From Otis tarda (lineage: Eukaryota; Chordata; Aves; Otidiformes; Otididae): a DNA stretch of 64,000 nt. The notes under the pieces are model-generated. The model was given only the letters and a program-made list of their open reading frames with translations, searched no databases and was not told the origin of the DNA. The position numbers and the translations under genes are program-made. The DNA lies in the NCBI GenBank assembly GCA_026413225.1, contig CM048555.1, positions 80,731,785 through 80,795,784 on the forward strand. The letters run 5' to 3'. Each line of letters starts with the position of its first letter. Position 1 is the first letter of the stretch. Below, piece by piece: positions 11,416-23,362 of the stretch.

Positions 11416-12226
11416 TCAGGTAACAGAGCAGAATTGCTTTTCCTCAGCTCACCGTGGTCATCAGCCTGCTTCGTAGGGTCCATCCAGGCAGGAGTGCAGA
11501 ATTGAACTGGCTTCTGTGGGAAACATCAGCCAAAACCAGAGAGGGCAGAGAGCAGCAGGGAAGGTTTGTGGCGTTACAGGGACAGCCAAAAATGAGTATT
11601 GAGCTCCAGAGAACAGAATAGCATAGAAAAGGGAAAAATAAGGTAAAAGAAGGTGGCCTGTGTGGTGAAAAGGCTGTGTGTTGATGTTTGTACAAGTCTG
11701 CAGTAAGGTTGAAGCTCTCTCCATAATGCCATGGCTTTCTCCATCACAGCAAACCTTCCAGAGGGAACAGAGGTCTGACACTTTCTGTGATTTTTTACTG
11801 CATGCCAGCTCTCAGCTGGGGTGGCAGATGTGCCTGTCAGGTGGCCTCATTCCCCCAGCGCCCTTCTGTCACCACAGCAGTGCTGCCTCTGCACGCGGAT
11901 TGTGAGCCAGCAATGAGGAACATCCTGAGATCTGAGCAAGTTTCTTCTAAAAGACTTTAGTATTCCATTAGAATACCTTGCCTTTTCACCAAGTGACTGC
12001 AAGACACCTCTTCATCAGCATTTCCACCAGCTCCAGGCTTTCCCCGGTTGCAACAACAAACCCACATCAGGGGGTCACTTCAAGGGGGACACCTCCGGTT
12101 CCCCCTGTTTGTCTGTTTCTTAGGAAAAGTTGAGCATCTTTTCCCAGCTCCCCTGACTGCTTTAGATCTGGGGTGAACAGGTCTTGAGGTGCAAAATCCA
12201 TCTCTATTTGGCACCAACAGCTGAGA
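11416..12226. other. Unique non-coding stretch between CR1 and the CpG island
   Basis: Nothing recognisable as a gene, RNA gene or repeat. The sequence is ordinary in composition and low in CpG up to the sharp rise at about 12,227. Confidence 0.5.
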
Positions 12227-12485
12227 CGTTACGCGCGCACAACCCCCGGAGTAAGCGATGCGCCGGGCTTTCCACTTAGAGCTCCTTGCGAGCGGATGGC
12301 TGACCCCCCGGGTACGCCACGGATTAACCGTTCGGTTTATTTATACGTCTGCCTGAAGCGTCGAGAAGAAATCTGTCGCGTGTCGTGCGGGGACACGTTT
12401 ATCCTGCCGAGACGCTGCGCTGATGCGCTTGGAAAGCAGCAAGCGGTGAAGGGGTGTCCTTTCTCTCAGCCCGCTTTTATCGCCG
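12227..12485. promoter_or_regulatory. CpG island, candidate promoter or enhancer
   Basis: I count 31 CpG dinucleotides in these 259 bases, far above the sparse CpG of the rest of the window and at or above the number expected from base composition. This indicates a region kept unmethylated in the germ line. Such islands in birds usually mark promoters or strong enhancers. A canonical TATAAATA motif reads on the - strand at 12,338-12,345, so a - strand start near 12,310 is possible. No flanking reading frame on either strand resembles a known first exon, so a distant 5' exon, a lncRNA start or a regulatory island are all open. The flanks at 12,520-12,560 (CAAATGAAATTC, TTTTAATGCATG) are AT-rich and may belong to the same regulatory unit. 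The island itself is well supported; its function is inference. Confidence 0.75.
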
Positions 12486-13046
12486 GCTCTCTGAGGAGAG
12501 CAGGGACAGCTCCAGCTGTGCAAATGAAATTCAAGAGACTTAATAACATTTTAATGCATGCTCTTAGCATGGAGGGTTGGGTTTTTTTCCCTCCCCCCCG
12601 CCTCTTCTTGCTTCCCCTTTGATGGTTATAAATGGAGGGGATGTCATTTGCTTGTACAGCTGCAAGGCCAGGTCTTTGGAGAAGGCAGGGAAGGTGAGGG
12701 ACATTAATTTATAGGGAACTTGAAAGAAGGCATAAAACAGTAATATGCAGGTGTGCCGATTTCCTAGAGAGCCCTAATCAGCTAATAATCTGATCTGTAA
12801 GCCCATCTCAGCAGTGATGAAAGCTTTCACGGCTCCCAGGATGAAACTGCACTGCCCGTTACCCCAGCCCCAACACCAATCTGTTTGGGGTCTTGCTGGA
12901 GAAGACAAACCTGCTCATGAGTGTCTGCCCAGCAGCTACCAGTGGGGAAATGTCCACCCAAGGCCTTTACCTTCACAGGTCCTTGGTCTCCAGGAGAGGT
13001 GAAGGACTCCTGAGGTTACAAGAGATGGTTGTGAAGCAGAGCTTGC
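12486..13046. other. Non-coding flank of the CpG island
   Basis: AT-rich immediately after the island, then ordinary sequence. There is a short C7 run at about 12,592-12,598. No gene or repeat is recognised before the CR1 piece at 13,047. Confidence 0.45.
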
Positions 13047-13187
13047 CATTCCAGGCCAGGTTGGATGGGGCTCTGAGCAACCTGATCTAGTCAGGGATGT
13101 CCCTGCTCCTTGCAGGGGGGTTGGACTGGATGGCCTTTAAAGGTCCCTTCCAACCCAAGCCTTTCTGTGATTCTATGATTCTATGAT
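13047..13187 (+). mobile_element. CR1 LINE, 3' tip
   Basis: A 140-bp sense CR1 3' tip. It begins in CATTCCAGGCCAGGTTGG (13,047-13,064) and passes the GATGTCCCTGCTCCTTGCAGG stem (13,096-13,116). It ends with GGTCCCTTCCAACCCAAGCC at 13,142-13,161, then TTTCTGTGATTCTATGATTCTATGAT, where two to three copies of the octameric tail are visible. Same subfamily stem as most copies in the window. Confidence 0.94.
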
Positions 13188-15349
13188 CCTGTTCCTTTGT
13201 CTACAGGACAGCCAACGTCCACCACCGATATATTCCCAGGAGTTGCAATGCTCCTGAATTTGTGGTCACGACTGAAAAGCCCAGACTGTGAGGTTCAAAG
13301 TTCCTGCAGGCAGTGCCTTCCTGTGGTGGCTGATGGTTGGTGGCACAATGGTCTTTACTGTTGCCCTGTCCCATAGAAGTACTTTTGGGGACTCCAAAGA
13401 TGTGCACTACGCTCTTGATGGAACGTCGCCGTTGAGGATGTACAGTTTTTGCTTTCTTCCTGTTGGTGAGCACAGAATCACAGAAGGGCTGAATTCACCA
13501 GTGACATACCCACAGGCATTCATGCTACATCAGCTTCGTTATCACCTCTTGGATATCAGGGTGACAGTGCTCAGTGCTAGCTGTTCTTGTTAGGATGGAG
13601 CATGAGTTCTTTAGTCTGCAAGCCAAGGCACAGCACTACCTGGTCATCTTGTTTACTGTGGTTTTTTTCCCCAGTTTTTCTGATGCAGGAGGACCATAGG
13701 AGTGGTCCACACCCTGGACGTGAGCCTCACTGCCCTTGGCATCCTTCAGCCTGTCTTTGAACTGGCTGAGGACAGCAAACCATAGCCAGGAGAGCTGTCA
13801 GCTCTCCAGAGACCTCTGATCATGAAAGAAAGCAAAGTTTTATGGACAAATTTAATTTGTCCCGGGCCCTTCCAAGTGAACTAAATTGAGTATCTCTGCA
13901 GGTCTGCATCTAGACCATCAGGCTGGAAACGCTTTCTGTATCATTTAGATAGCATTGACCTCCATGAGAGCACACATTTTTCCCTGCATGGGGCTCTCGG
14001 AGAGTACATGTTACGCATGATTATGTCCCCTCCTCCAAATAAAACGTCTTCACTCAGTCAGACCCTTCTTCTCTCCCCTGCACAGTTCATTTTCTTTCCA
14101 GAGCTCTTGCTGGTTCTGTTTGCTTGGAGAATTACCAGACGGTGCCATCAGGGGAAAACGACACTGCTCACATCCCATGAGGTCAGTGCAGAAGTGCTTT
14201 GAAAATGTGAACAGTCAGGACAGCTTGCCAGGAGGGGTCTTTGCTCATCTTCACAGCCAGACCTCTGAATTTCTCTGAGTTCAGCCCAAAGGTTGGCTCA
14301 CAGCATTCCTGTTTCTTACCAGTTTACTGCTGTTGCATTGCTCTTCTCACGCTGGGGATCTGCTGCACCAAACGTGTGGGTCCGGCCCCAGAGCAATTCT
14401 GTGGGATGTGTTGAAGCTGAGGAAACATCAGAGTTTAACTAAAGCAAAGTGTGAACATGTAGGGCATCTTCACCTCTCTGCTTGGAGCAGTCTCTCCCAT
14501 TAAAAAGAGCATCAGCTGCTCTATCAGCTGCTCTCAGAGGTGTGGGAAACAAGCACAGCTCAAGGAGTTTCTACCCATGACCCCAGGAGATGTCGGAAGC
14601 GGCAATGCGTGGAGGAGAGCAGTTCTGTCCCAGCGGACGCTCACTTTGGTACCTACAGCAGAGATGCTAGAGTCAGGGAGGTAGGGAGCAGGAGGAGATG
14701 AGGAGACAGTGATGAAGGGTAGGGTCTGGGAGGCACCAAGACACCTCAAGAAGATGGGATGAAGACTATTTGGAGAAGTGTCCACTGGTGGCCACGGCCG
14801 CAGAAGTGCACAGAGGGTATGGGCTGAGGAGGAGGATGGGTGGTGGGACTGAAGAAACCACTGGTGCATTGTAATCCCCCTCCAAACGTTCTTTGCCAGG
14901 CCCTTAATCCAGCTCCCTTCATCCTTTGGAAGGATTTTACGTGAAAACAGCTAAGCTGTACCAAATCTTTCCCTCTTTCTGCTTTCTTCCTGTGCCGTCA
15001 GGGCTGGCTTGGAGCTCCGGACTCTTCCCAAAATGAGAACAAGTGTGACGCTGTGTGCTGAGCTGCTGACGAGTCCTTTCTTCCTCCTGGACTGGCTTTC
15101 CCTTGGCTTTCTGAAGCTGAGCTTAACGGCTACAAAATGTTATAGATGCTCCCCTAAGGTTTTGGGAAAAAAAGCCCCAAGTATCCTCTGGGAATTAGGG
15201 CACTAAATGTTAAAAATCTAAAGTTTCCTAATTGCTGGGGGTGTCTGCTGCCACATTTATCCACTCTGCTTCTAAATCTGTTTCTGAAGCTACCCAGCTC
15301 AAGGAAGTCTCCTAATTTTGGAACCTGAGCTACACTAGGATGTAAAATT

Positions 15350-15364
15350 AAAAAAAAAAAAAAA
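15350..15364. repeat. Poly(A) run, 15 bases
   Basis: Fifteen consecutive A on the + strand, followed by TTAAAAATC. Simple homopolymer; no retrogene body is visible upstream. Confidence 0.9.
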
Positions 15365-16521
15365 TTAAAAATCACTTCCCCACCCCCCTTCTCTCTCTCC
15401 AAAAAAAAGGCTTTCACCGCTTCCAGCAAAGAGAAGGTGGCAGAGGGTTTCTAATTCTGAAGCTGTCAGCTCATTTGCTTTTGTGGCAGCTGGAGCAAGC
15501 CAAAGTGACGAGGATCTGGAAATCGGTGTGTCTGAAAGCTCTGCCTGAGCCAGCAGTTTTTGTCTGGCTAATAATATTTATAATTGGTTGACTTTTATTA
15601 GAGGGAGGGGAAAAAAATCAGAAGGTTGAAAATCTTGCCTGAAGATTTTAACTCTGTCGAGCACCAGGCAATCTTCCATCATGTTCGTTGTTGGTTTTTT
15701 TTTTCTGTGGCGAACATCACAAATTTTGCTGTGTCTTTCTCGAGTGGAGCTGTCTGGTGACATCAGTGTTTATCTTTCACTAGGGCACACAGGCACCAGC
15801 TTGCTCCTGCAATGGCTGTTGTTACTCTTGTTGATGCTCAGAGAGGACAGCGTCAAAGCAGTATTTTGGAAAGGAGAAACCCCACCTCCCAGTACCTTTC
15901 ATCAGTCCCTGGGGCTAGAAGTGTTCATCAGACCTGGTGACCCCCTGCTTTGGCCATGGTCCTGAACACCTGGTGAGCGGAGCACCACAGATCCAGTGGC
16001 TGGGGAGGCCAAGGCTCTATCTCGGCGTAAACTTTGCAGAGCTTGGACTGTGGACAGAAATCTTGAGATCCTCTCAAGAATCCAGATCTCCTCATGTAGA
16101 CCCCATTCTTCCACCCATGAAATGGAGATGAACTCAAAGCACACTGGAAAAGCCCAATCGTTAGTCCTCCTACCCACACCTCCCTGTAAAACCTTCCCAC
16201 CGCAGCCCAGTTCACCCTTTCCTTTGACTGGTGACGCCTGGATTCCCAGCACAGGGAGAGGTCACCAAAGGCCTGGAGGTCTCAGAGAATGCAATGCCCA
16301 GACTACAGCCAGTAGTCCCATAGCCCCAGTTGAGGCCAGGCTGGTGGCTGGATCTCTAAGCAGGATGTTCAGCAGCTTGAGTGACTGGTCAGCAAGACCT
16401 AGAGGACAGATAGATCAGGGATGGAATGCTGTAGGTGACTGGTAGCAGCTCCATGTCCTTGTAGCTCAAGTCCCTAAAGGTCAGCAAACCAAAGCCCAAC
16501 CTCTCCTGTGAATGCGAAAAG

Positions 16522-16536
16522 AAAAAAAAAAAAAAA
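16522..16536. repeat. Poly(A) run, 15 bases
   Basis: Fifteen consecutive A on the + strand after GCGAAAAG. Simple homopolymer with no retrogene signature. Confidence 0.9.
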
Positions 16537-19329
16537 TTGACCTTTCAGAGTAACTCAAGTTTCTAAGACAACAGCGGGACAGGTTTTTTTTCTCTCTTTT
16601 TGTTAAGTTTGCACTTTTTACTTTTCTTGCAGAAGTGTGGAAGCACTGAGCCTGAGCCCCCGGTCACCATCCCCAGAACTGCAGCGCATTGTCACATAGG
16701 GGAACAGGGCCAGCGCTGCCCGAGGTGGGTCAGGGAGGAACGGGAATCAAAGGGATCCACGCTGACAGGGAGCCTGGAAAGCCTCCCTTTGAAGAGTATA
16801 TTTAGGACTTCAAGGATACCTGGTGTGCTGGTCTCCTTAGCAACAAAGCATCCTTTGCCCCCAAAGCGGACAAAGCCAAGGGCTCACCCCACATGCCATC
16901 CCACATGCTACACACAAGGTGGAAGGGTGACCTTGCCCCTGCCAGGCTTGTGACAGCCACTGAGGTGCCTTCCCTCCCCAGACCCCAAACTGCAAACGAT
17001 GCTGAAAAACCAGAATGGCCGCAGTGAGGTACTGGGGATGGCCAAAAATTTTGCTGAGCCAAACCAGTGCAAAGGGATGCCGCGAGCCCCCATCCAAAGT
17101 GAGAGGATCTTCACTGCCTGTTCCAGTTGGTGGACATCAGCTTTGCAAACGTCCTCCTCCCTTCTGCTTGCCTGGCGGGTGGCTCCACTCAGGACAACGC
17201 AGCGCCGTGTGAAGCTCACCTCCAGCCCGTCTCAGGTCTGCTGCAGGCAAGAAGATCACTGGGCTTGCTAGGCCACGTGACAGGCTTCACTTGGGCAAGC
17301 CCAAAGTCTCCAGAGCCGACCTGGCTTTAGCTGGCCACCAGCAGGCTCAGTGGTTGACTCTTTGCAGCTGGTGGACCCCTTTTTGTCTGAGATTTTGGGG
17401 ATGCTAATATTGTCACTCGCCCCAGACGCCACTTTTCTTTTGCATTGAGAGACAAAGGGTTTTCTTCCCAGAAATTAAATCAAGCTGACAATTGTAGGAT
17501 GCAGCCTGACCCAGATGATAAAGAAAAAAAGGTTTTCTGCCTGTCCAAGCCTGGCCTGAAACCCAACCCATCTGTGTCAGATAGATGCTGTCAGGCTGTG
17601 TGTAACACTGCCAGGGCAGTCAGAGCACTATCGCTATCGTTGCGGGGGTCATCAATGTCTCTCCTACCCACAGGTTTGCTCAGAATACTATGTCTGGTAC
17701 CTCCAGCTAACTGGGAAATGAACCATCAGAGGGAAAAAATAGTCATTGAACTGGGGCATGCTGCCACCGTGTAGATCCAGGCACCACGGCTGTCCACAGG
17801 AATCAAATTAATTATGAATCCAAAAGCATCTCCCTCTTGAGACAGAGGAGAAATCCCCTGGCAGATGCAAAACCAACCAAAGAAGGCAACTCTTTGCTCG
17901 TCGCCCAGCTGAGCTGCAAAACTCCTTGACACAGGAGGCTGCGGATGCTATCACAGGGGTTCAGAGAGCGGCCAGAAGGGAACACGTCAAGAGCTATTAA
18001 ATAGAAAAAAAGGCCATCTCTGCCCCTGGAGAGAAGGTTGAAGGTGGCTGCTAAGCATGACAGTCCTGGGTAATGCTTTCATAGCCAGGAGATGCAATGC
18101 CTCTGAACATAGCCCGTGTCCCATGCAGCAACTCAAAGGGTTGTTCTCTGCTTGTTTTAATCTTCCTCCTTATTCATCTGCTGGTCAGAGACACTTCTCC
18201 TGCTCAGAGACACCTTTGGTTGACCCTGGAGGCCTATTTGACTTTCTCAGGGCCCCCGGAATCAATGAAGTGAAGGGTTGAAGGCAGGAGAAGCTCTCAG
18301 ATGGATCCAGGCTGACCACAAAGCTACCCAACACCTTGGTCACCAGCGCCCGGGAAGGGGTGGTTGTCCTCCACTGAATGGGACCCCTTGCTGCTTTTTG
18401 TAAAGCCTACATTTGCTCCAAATCCTGCCTCGAGATGAGAGGAGGGAGAGGAGCGTGCAGCATGATGCCTGGTTCTCTAAAGCAGGACAAGCTTTGCCCT
18501 TGAGCTATGGCTGTGGACAGATGTGCAAACAGCTGGCACTGGGCTGACGGGGGAGCTGGAGGAAGGGGAGCAAGGTGGGATCCCCACCACCCAGCAGCAA
18601 ACGAAGTCTGTTGTTCCAAGGGGTTGCCTCACCAGCTCAGAAGCAGCTGTGGGTGGGGGGAGATGAGTGGTCACGCACGGACACGTGGAGGATGATTACC
18701 AACACTCATTTCCAATGGAAAACAAACTGTGAAGTCTCCCTGAGTCAAGCTGGCTCTGCTTCAGTTCCCACTGGCAGGGGGACACAGCCACATCCCTACC
18801 ATGCCCTCAGCATCCCCAAACCCTCCTATTCCCAGCTCAGCCTCTCACCTCGGGGATGGGGTTTCAACCTGGGACATCTCTGCTTCACTGTCCCAACAGA
18901 TGGTCAAGTGGCCCTCTTGGCCTGAAAGCTTTGTGCAGCAGCAGATGCCTCCGTGAATTTACAAACATCTGTAAATTTTCACAGAGATCAGCAAGCCATT
19001 TTAGCAGAGGCCTGGGCAGACCTCCTGCTGTCCAGGCCCATGAGATTGGCCATGGAAATTGCAGTCATTTCCAGAGACAGCTGTTGAAACTTGCCTCGAG
19101 GCATCTTTCTGCTGCTTCCCTCTGTCATCAAAGCCAAACAGCTTCGCCGGTACCTCCTTCTGCTTCCCCTGCATTTGCTGAGGACCTGGATCTGAGCTGG
19201 GTATCAGTGTGGCACAGCATCCTCACCTCAAAGCCCAGGGTAGAAAGGGGATTGGCTCCAGAGCACACCCTCACTTGATTACTTCCAGCTCCTTCTCCAA
19301 GATCCTGGTTTCATATCCACTCACAGAAA

Positions 19330-19722
19330 CACAGAATGATAGAATAGTCTGGGTTGGAAAGGACCTTCAAAGGTTATCCAGTCCAACCCCCCTGCAAGGA
19401 GCAGGGACATCTCCAACCAGATCAGGTTGCTCAGAGCCCCAGCCAACCTGGCCTGGAATGTTTCCAGGGATGGGGCATCACCACCTCTCTGGGCAACCTG
19501 GGCCAGGGTGGCAACCTCCACCACCCTCAGTGTAAAAAATTTCTTCCTAATATCTAATCTGAATCTACCTCCCTCTATTTTAAAAGCATTACTCCTTGTC
19601 CTATCACAACAGGTCCTGCTGAAGAGTTTCTCCCCATCTTTCCTGTAGGCCCCCTTGAGGTGCTGGAAGGCCACTCTAATGTCTCCCCAGAGCCTCCTCT
19701 TCTCCATGCTGAACAACGATGA
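19330..19722 (-). mobile_element. CR1 LINE, 3' end (antisense)
   Basis: An antisense CR1 of about 390 bp. On the + strand it begins with the degenerate tail complement (CACAGAATGATAGAATAG). It runs through GGTTGGAAAGGACCTTCAAAGG and CCTGCAAGGAGCAGGGACATC (19,391-19,411), the complement of the GGATGCCCCATCCC block (about 19,471), and the ACTCCTTGTCCTATCACAAC block (19,590-19,609), to CTCCTCTTCTCCATGCTGAAC near 19,692-19,712. The - strand frame 19,321-19,716 is open for 131 codons, encoding the ORF2 C-terminal tail with the motifs G-R-F-R-L-D-I-R-K-K-F and N-L-I-W-L-E-M-S. This frame is an ORF2 remnant rather than a functional gene. The opposite-strand frames here are only its antisense. Confidence 0.94.
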
Positions 19723-20567
19723 CTGTTTAGAGCAGGGACGTGTGGCACCTGAAGGAGGAAGCTCTGCCTTGCATGGTGCGGAGCCACAACAGTGTCCTCT
19801 TGCTCAAGCCCCAAGCTCTTCCCACAAGATCCAGCAGCTCAGTGGCACGAAACCAACTTGCTCTCGTGTGGAGGCTGACCCCAGAGATCATCACAAGAAG
19901 TCACAAACCAGGATCTGGATGGGTCACATCTTCATTTGTAGGTCTTATTATTCTGGGAGACCCAGTCTCTATAAACATAGACCTTGACAAAGCACCTAAT
20001 GCAAATAGAGCGTTTTCCACCTGATAAGGCTATGGTATACAACTGTGGTGGCCATTTTAGACTGTAAGAGTGCCACCTCTGCACACACACGTGGAGACAC
20101 ACAGACAGGTCCATGTCTCCTTTCTCTGACACCCTGCTCAGCTTTCCCCAGGCAGCTCCAGCTGGTCTCACTCATTGGAAATCAGTGCGATGCACGTGGC
20201 CCTGCCAGCACAGGAGACAATCCTGGGAACGCAGCAATGCTATTTGTGCTGCCATCAGTGTATCTACAAGCAGCGTCCTCCAGAAACCCAGGGAGGAGAG
20301 GAGGAGACAGGACACACTCCCCATTGTAAAGCTGAGGTACGCCAGATGCCATTTTGCACGCTGACCCGTTGAGGCCATGGGAACATCTTCCAGGCTTGTT
20401 CAGCTCCTGGTGTGATTTTGGGTTGTGTCAACTAGCACCCTTCCAGTCGATACCCTGGCATGACTCAAACTGTCACGGACGTTCCTCTCCATGAAGGAAA
20501 AGATTGCAATGTCCTTTCTAAAGCTTTTTGAGATCCCCTGAAAGAGGAACGCCTTATGAGAGCAGGA
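19723..20567. other. Unique non-coding stretch
   Basis: No gene or repeat recognised. Composition is ordinary, with short overlapping open frames only. Confidence 0.45.
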
Positions 20568-20690
20568 CCTTATTATGCCTCTGCATTTACAGAGATGCAA
20601 ACAGAAATACCGTAATGTTAAAGGACTTTTCCAAAGCTACAAGCTGGATAGTCCTGGGAGAACCAGAAATGAGCCCCAAGAACATGAATT
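20568..20690 (-). mobile_element. MIR-like ancient SINE fragment (antisense)
   Basis: The order of blocks resembles the complement of the MIR (CORE-SINE) consensus. TTATTATGCCTCTGCATTTACAGA stands for the ATTATCCCCATTTTACAGA block. Then come TGTTAAAGGACTTTTCCAAAGCTAC for the TTAAGTGACTTGCCCAAGGTCAC block, and AAGCTGGATAGTCC with AGAACCAGAAATGAG for the final tRNA-related part. The match is diverged, as expected for an element that stopped moving before modern birds arose, and it is read by eye only. A chance partial resemblance is possible. Confidence 0.5.
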
Positions 20691-20757
20691 ACAGCCCAAA
20701 TAGAAACTAGTCCTGATCAATCGGTGGTTTGACTGCCGAAAGCATGCTGTACCCTAG

Positions 20758-21000
20758 AGAGTCAGACCAGCAGCTTGTCTAGCTCAGTGTGTTGCCTCCC
20801 ACGGCACCGATAAGAGACGCAGTTTAGTGAGATGATGTGAACCAGGATTCTTTTTGCCGATTCTTCTCCCATTCTCCTCCAGCATCCCCATTTGTTTCAC
20901 TGGGGATGTTACGGAGACATCCCTGCCCTTCTTATACCTCTGTTTATGGATCTGCTGTCCATGGAATTATCTACTCCCTGGTGGGCTTGGATGCACCACG
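20758..21000 (-). mobile_element. Ancient CR1/L3-like LINE fragment (antisense)
   Basis: The motif GAGTCAGACCAGCAGCTTGTCTAGCTCAGTGTG (20,758-20,790) is followed by the TTGCCTCCCACGGCACC block, then TTCTTCTCCCATTCTCCTCCAGCATCC near 20,860-20,886, and ATGGATCTGCTGTCCATGGAATTATCTA near 20,946-20,973. This is the recognisable 3' region of old amniote CR1/L3-type elements, common in turtles and crocodilians and present as fossils in birds. It lies antisense and is strongly diverged. It overlaps the first half of the long + strand frame at 20,854-21,564, which weakens any case for that frame being coding. Confidence 0.65.
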
Positions 21001-21816
21001 TTCCTGACTACCAGGCAAGGAAGTTGGAACATGAGCTGGGGTTGCAGTGCCAGCCTGGACCGGTCTCCACCCACCATTGTAAATAAAGCCAGCAGCGCTC
21101 CGGGCACCGTGCTTTTTTTACACAGCCCACGAGGCAAAGCCCAGAGGCAGCTTTCCCTACGCAAGCACCTTCAGACTCCTGCTAGCCAGAATGCAGCATG
21201 TTCCACCTACGTCAATGAGGTTTTTTTTTTATTTTTGAGTGCAGCCTTGCACCCCAACCAGAAAAAAAATGCTGTTTATTTAAGACATATTACTTTCCAT
21301 GCCACTCCAAAGCATTTCCACTGCATCCTCATAGCTGCTAGTGACAAGTCAGTGATGGTTGTGATTGACAAGAGTCAATATCTCTGTTCCCACTCCCAAA
21401 GCACCAGGACAAACACTGTCTGTCTGTCTTGCAGCTCTACACTTGTTACCACTTCTCCTGGAGCTGTCAGGAAGCCTGGTCCATCTCAGGATCCACAGAC
21501 TGTAAGATGGAGCGTTGTGCATCCCTGTCCTTGGGGAGTGTCTCGGTTCACAAAGCCCTTCTAGCAGACAAACTTTTTGGTGGGCTGAAAGAGTTAAGCG
21601 AGGGGATGTGCGCCAGGAGTTAATCCATCTGGGGCTCTGCCAGCTAAAGACATGGCCTCAACATTTGACGTCTTCCAGACATGCCTTGTTGGCAAGGAAC
21701 CACAATTCTTTCTCCTCCTGTGTGTCCAAGCACCTCCTGGCACCATCAGGATGGTTTCTGGTAGAAAACAGGCATGGGAGATGCTTTAACATGCTTGATG
21801 ATCAGATGTGAGCCCC

Positions 21817-21850
21817 TTGGCCCTGCAGAGCCACAAACAGAGACTCCTCA
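21817..21850 (+). repeat. 34-bp direct repeat, copy 1
   Basis: TTGGCCCTGCAGAGCCACAA and the following 14 bases recur at 23,363-23,396 with only two mismatches (GA against TG in the centre). No similarity is visible outside the 34 bases. The nature of the repeat is unknown: a fragment of an unrecognised dispersed repeat, or a local copy event. Confidence 0.75.
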
Positions 21851-22544
21851 TCTGGTTTTGATCCCTGTGGGTGGGATAGGGGTGATTCAGCCTCTCCATG
21901 GTAGAGGAACAAAGTCCTTTTCCTATGGAAAGAAACACAGAGGTATCACATCTGGGCTCCACCCTGCTCCTCCATCTGCCGTGTAAGACCCAGCAGCGTT
22001 TAGCAGTGACAGAGGTTGGCAGGAGGTGGATGTGTGCCCAGCAAGGACAGGGATGAGACATGCTGCCTTCCCCAGGAAACGCGCCAACCCGCCCCTTCTC
22101 CTGCAAACGCTTCCCTGCAAACATCTGCAGAGTCACTGCATGCCTATCTCCAGCCAGAAACCAAAGCGGGATGGTGATCCCCATGGGCACGTCCCACCCT
22201 TTGATAAAATGCTTGGCTTCACACCAGGCAGCTCTCCCAGCCATCTCCAGGATGCTCGCCTCTCCCATCTGGCTCTCCAGAAGGGTGTAGCTCTTCTGTT
22301 TTTTCTGCTTCTGTGACCGAGATCCTTTTTTTCCAGCAAAACAACGGGTCTCAGTATCCACTTCCCGAAAAAAAACCAAACAGCGTGTGTGAACAGCCAG
22401 CACTGAGCCCGAGCTGCGGCTTTTCTGCGAAAGGGAGCTCTGGGACGTTTCAATACGTCCCACCGGCTCCGAATGCTATGAAAGCAGCAGGAGACGGTGG
22501 AAAACAGCTCGCACGTCAACAAATCCACAGACTTCCATCTTCTC

Positions 22545-22580
22545 CATCATCATATTATTATCATTATTATTGCAATTATT
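22545..22580. repeat. Imperfect (ATT)n/(CAT)n trinucleotide tract
   Basis: The sequence CATCATCATATTATTATC followed by ATTATTATTGCAATTATT is an imperfect trinucleotide microsatellite. It yields a Tyr/His-rich translation in one frame that is not biologically meaningful. Confidence 0.85.
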
Positions 22581-23217
22581 GTAAATAAAACAGTGAAAGC
22601 CCGCTCTGAGTCTTACTGAGGGGAGCAGCAATTTCTTGCAGAGGCGGTAGGACGCTGAGGAGGTCATGTAGGAACCGCTGCACGTCAAGAGAGCCATGAT
22701 CCTCCTGGGCTGTCATCCCAGCTCTGAGAACATCTAGTTGGAGACGGTTCAGAGGGTGGAAGGAGCCTTTTCTCCCTTCACGGGCAGTTTGCAGCCAGAA
22801 TGTGCCCTAGAAGGAAATCAATCCTTCTGGAAACCCATCTCCCTCCCACCTCTCCTGTCTCTACCTCCCAGCAAAAGGTGAATTTGTGGTGGAGCTGGAA
22901 GTGGGTCCAAGATGTTGCACCGACAAGAGTCTGCCTCCAGCATGGAGCTTGCGGAGGAAGATTGCCCCAGGGGGGCGAAGGGCTGTGTTTGATGGGTGCA
23001 GTCACCCACAGAGCAGCAACCGGGCGCGTCTGTTGTCAACAGACAGAGGGGAAGGTCAGTTTCCAAAGCTGCCCGCCCGAGGCAAAGCGATTGAGGGATT
23101 CAAGCACTTAAGAGATTTTCTGCAAAGGTTTTGACTTTGGTTGACCTTTAAAAGGCCAATTCTACTGCTTTTGTAGTTAAAGCTGATCAGTGGGGGACAT
23201 TGTTAGCGCTTATTTAC

Positions 23218-23231
23218 TTTTTTTTTTTTTT
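23218..23231. repeat. Poly(T) run, 14 bases
   Basis: Fourteen consecutive T on the + strand. Simple homopolymer. Confidence 0.85.
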
Positions 23232-23362
23232 ACTCCATGATTTTCTAAAATGACTCTCTAATCCCAGCCTCATTTAAACCATCTAAAAAAAAAAACAGGT
23301 TAGCAACTCAGGACTTAATTTTTTCATGTGTATGCTCTCAATCTAGCTTTCCTCCTTTTCCT

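Larger units (their letters stand above)
13188..19329. other. Six-kilobase unique stretch without recognised genes
   Basis: No gene, RNA gene or transposon is recognised over about 6.1 kb, the longest repeat-poor stretch of the window. Small features: a 12-bp direct duplication (ATCAGCTGCTCT, 14,511-14,534), an A15 run at 15,350-15,364 and an A15 run at 16,522-16,536. Open frames of up to about 150 codons occur on both strands (for example + 15,996-16,445), overlap each other and resemble no known family. Short exons could hide here and would need transcript evidence. Confidence 0.45.

Noticed and set aside
20854..21564. 236-codon + strand frame
   Set aside because: It opens only from TTG, its first ATG is at 21,031, its first part overlaps an ancient CR1/L3 fragment, and no domain or familiar motif is visible.
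21786..22463. 225-codon - strand frame
   Set aside because: It opens from GTG rather than ATG and shows no recognisable domain; it overlaps several shorter + strand frames.
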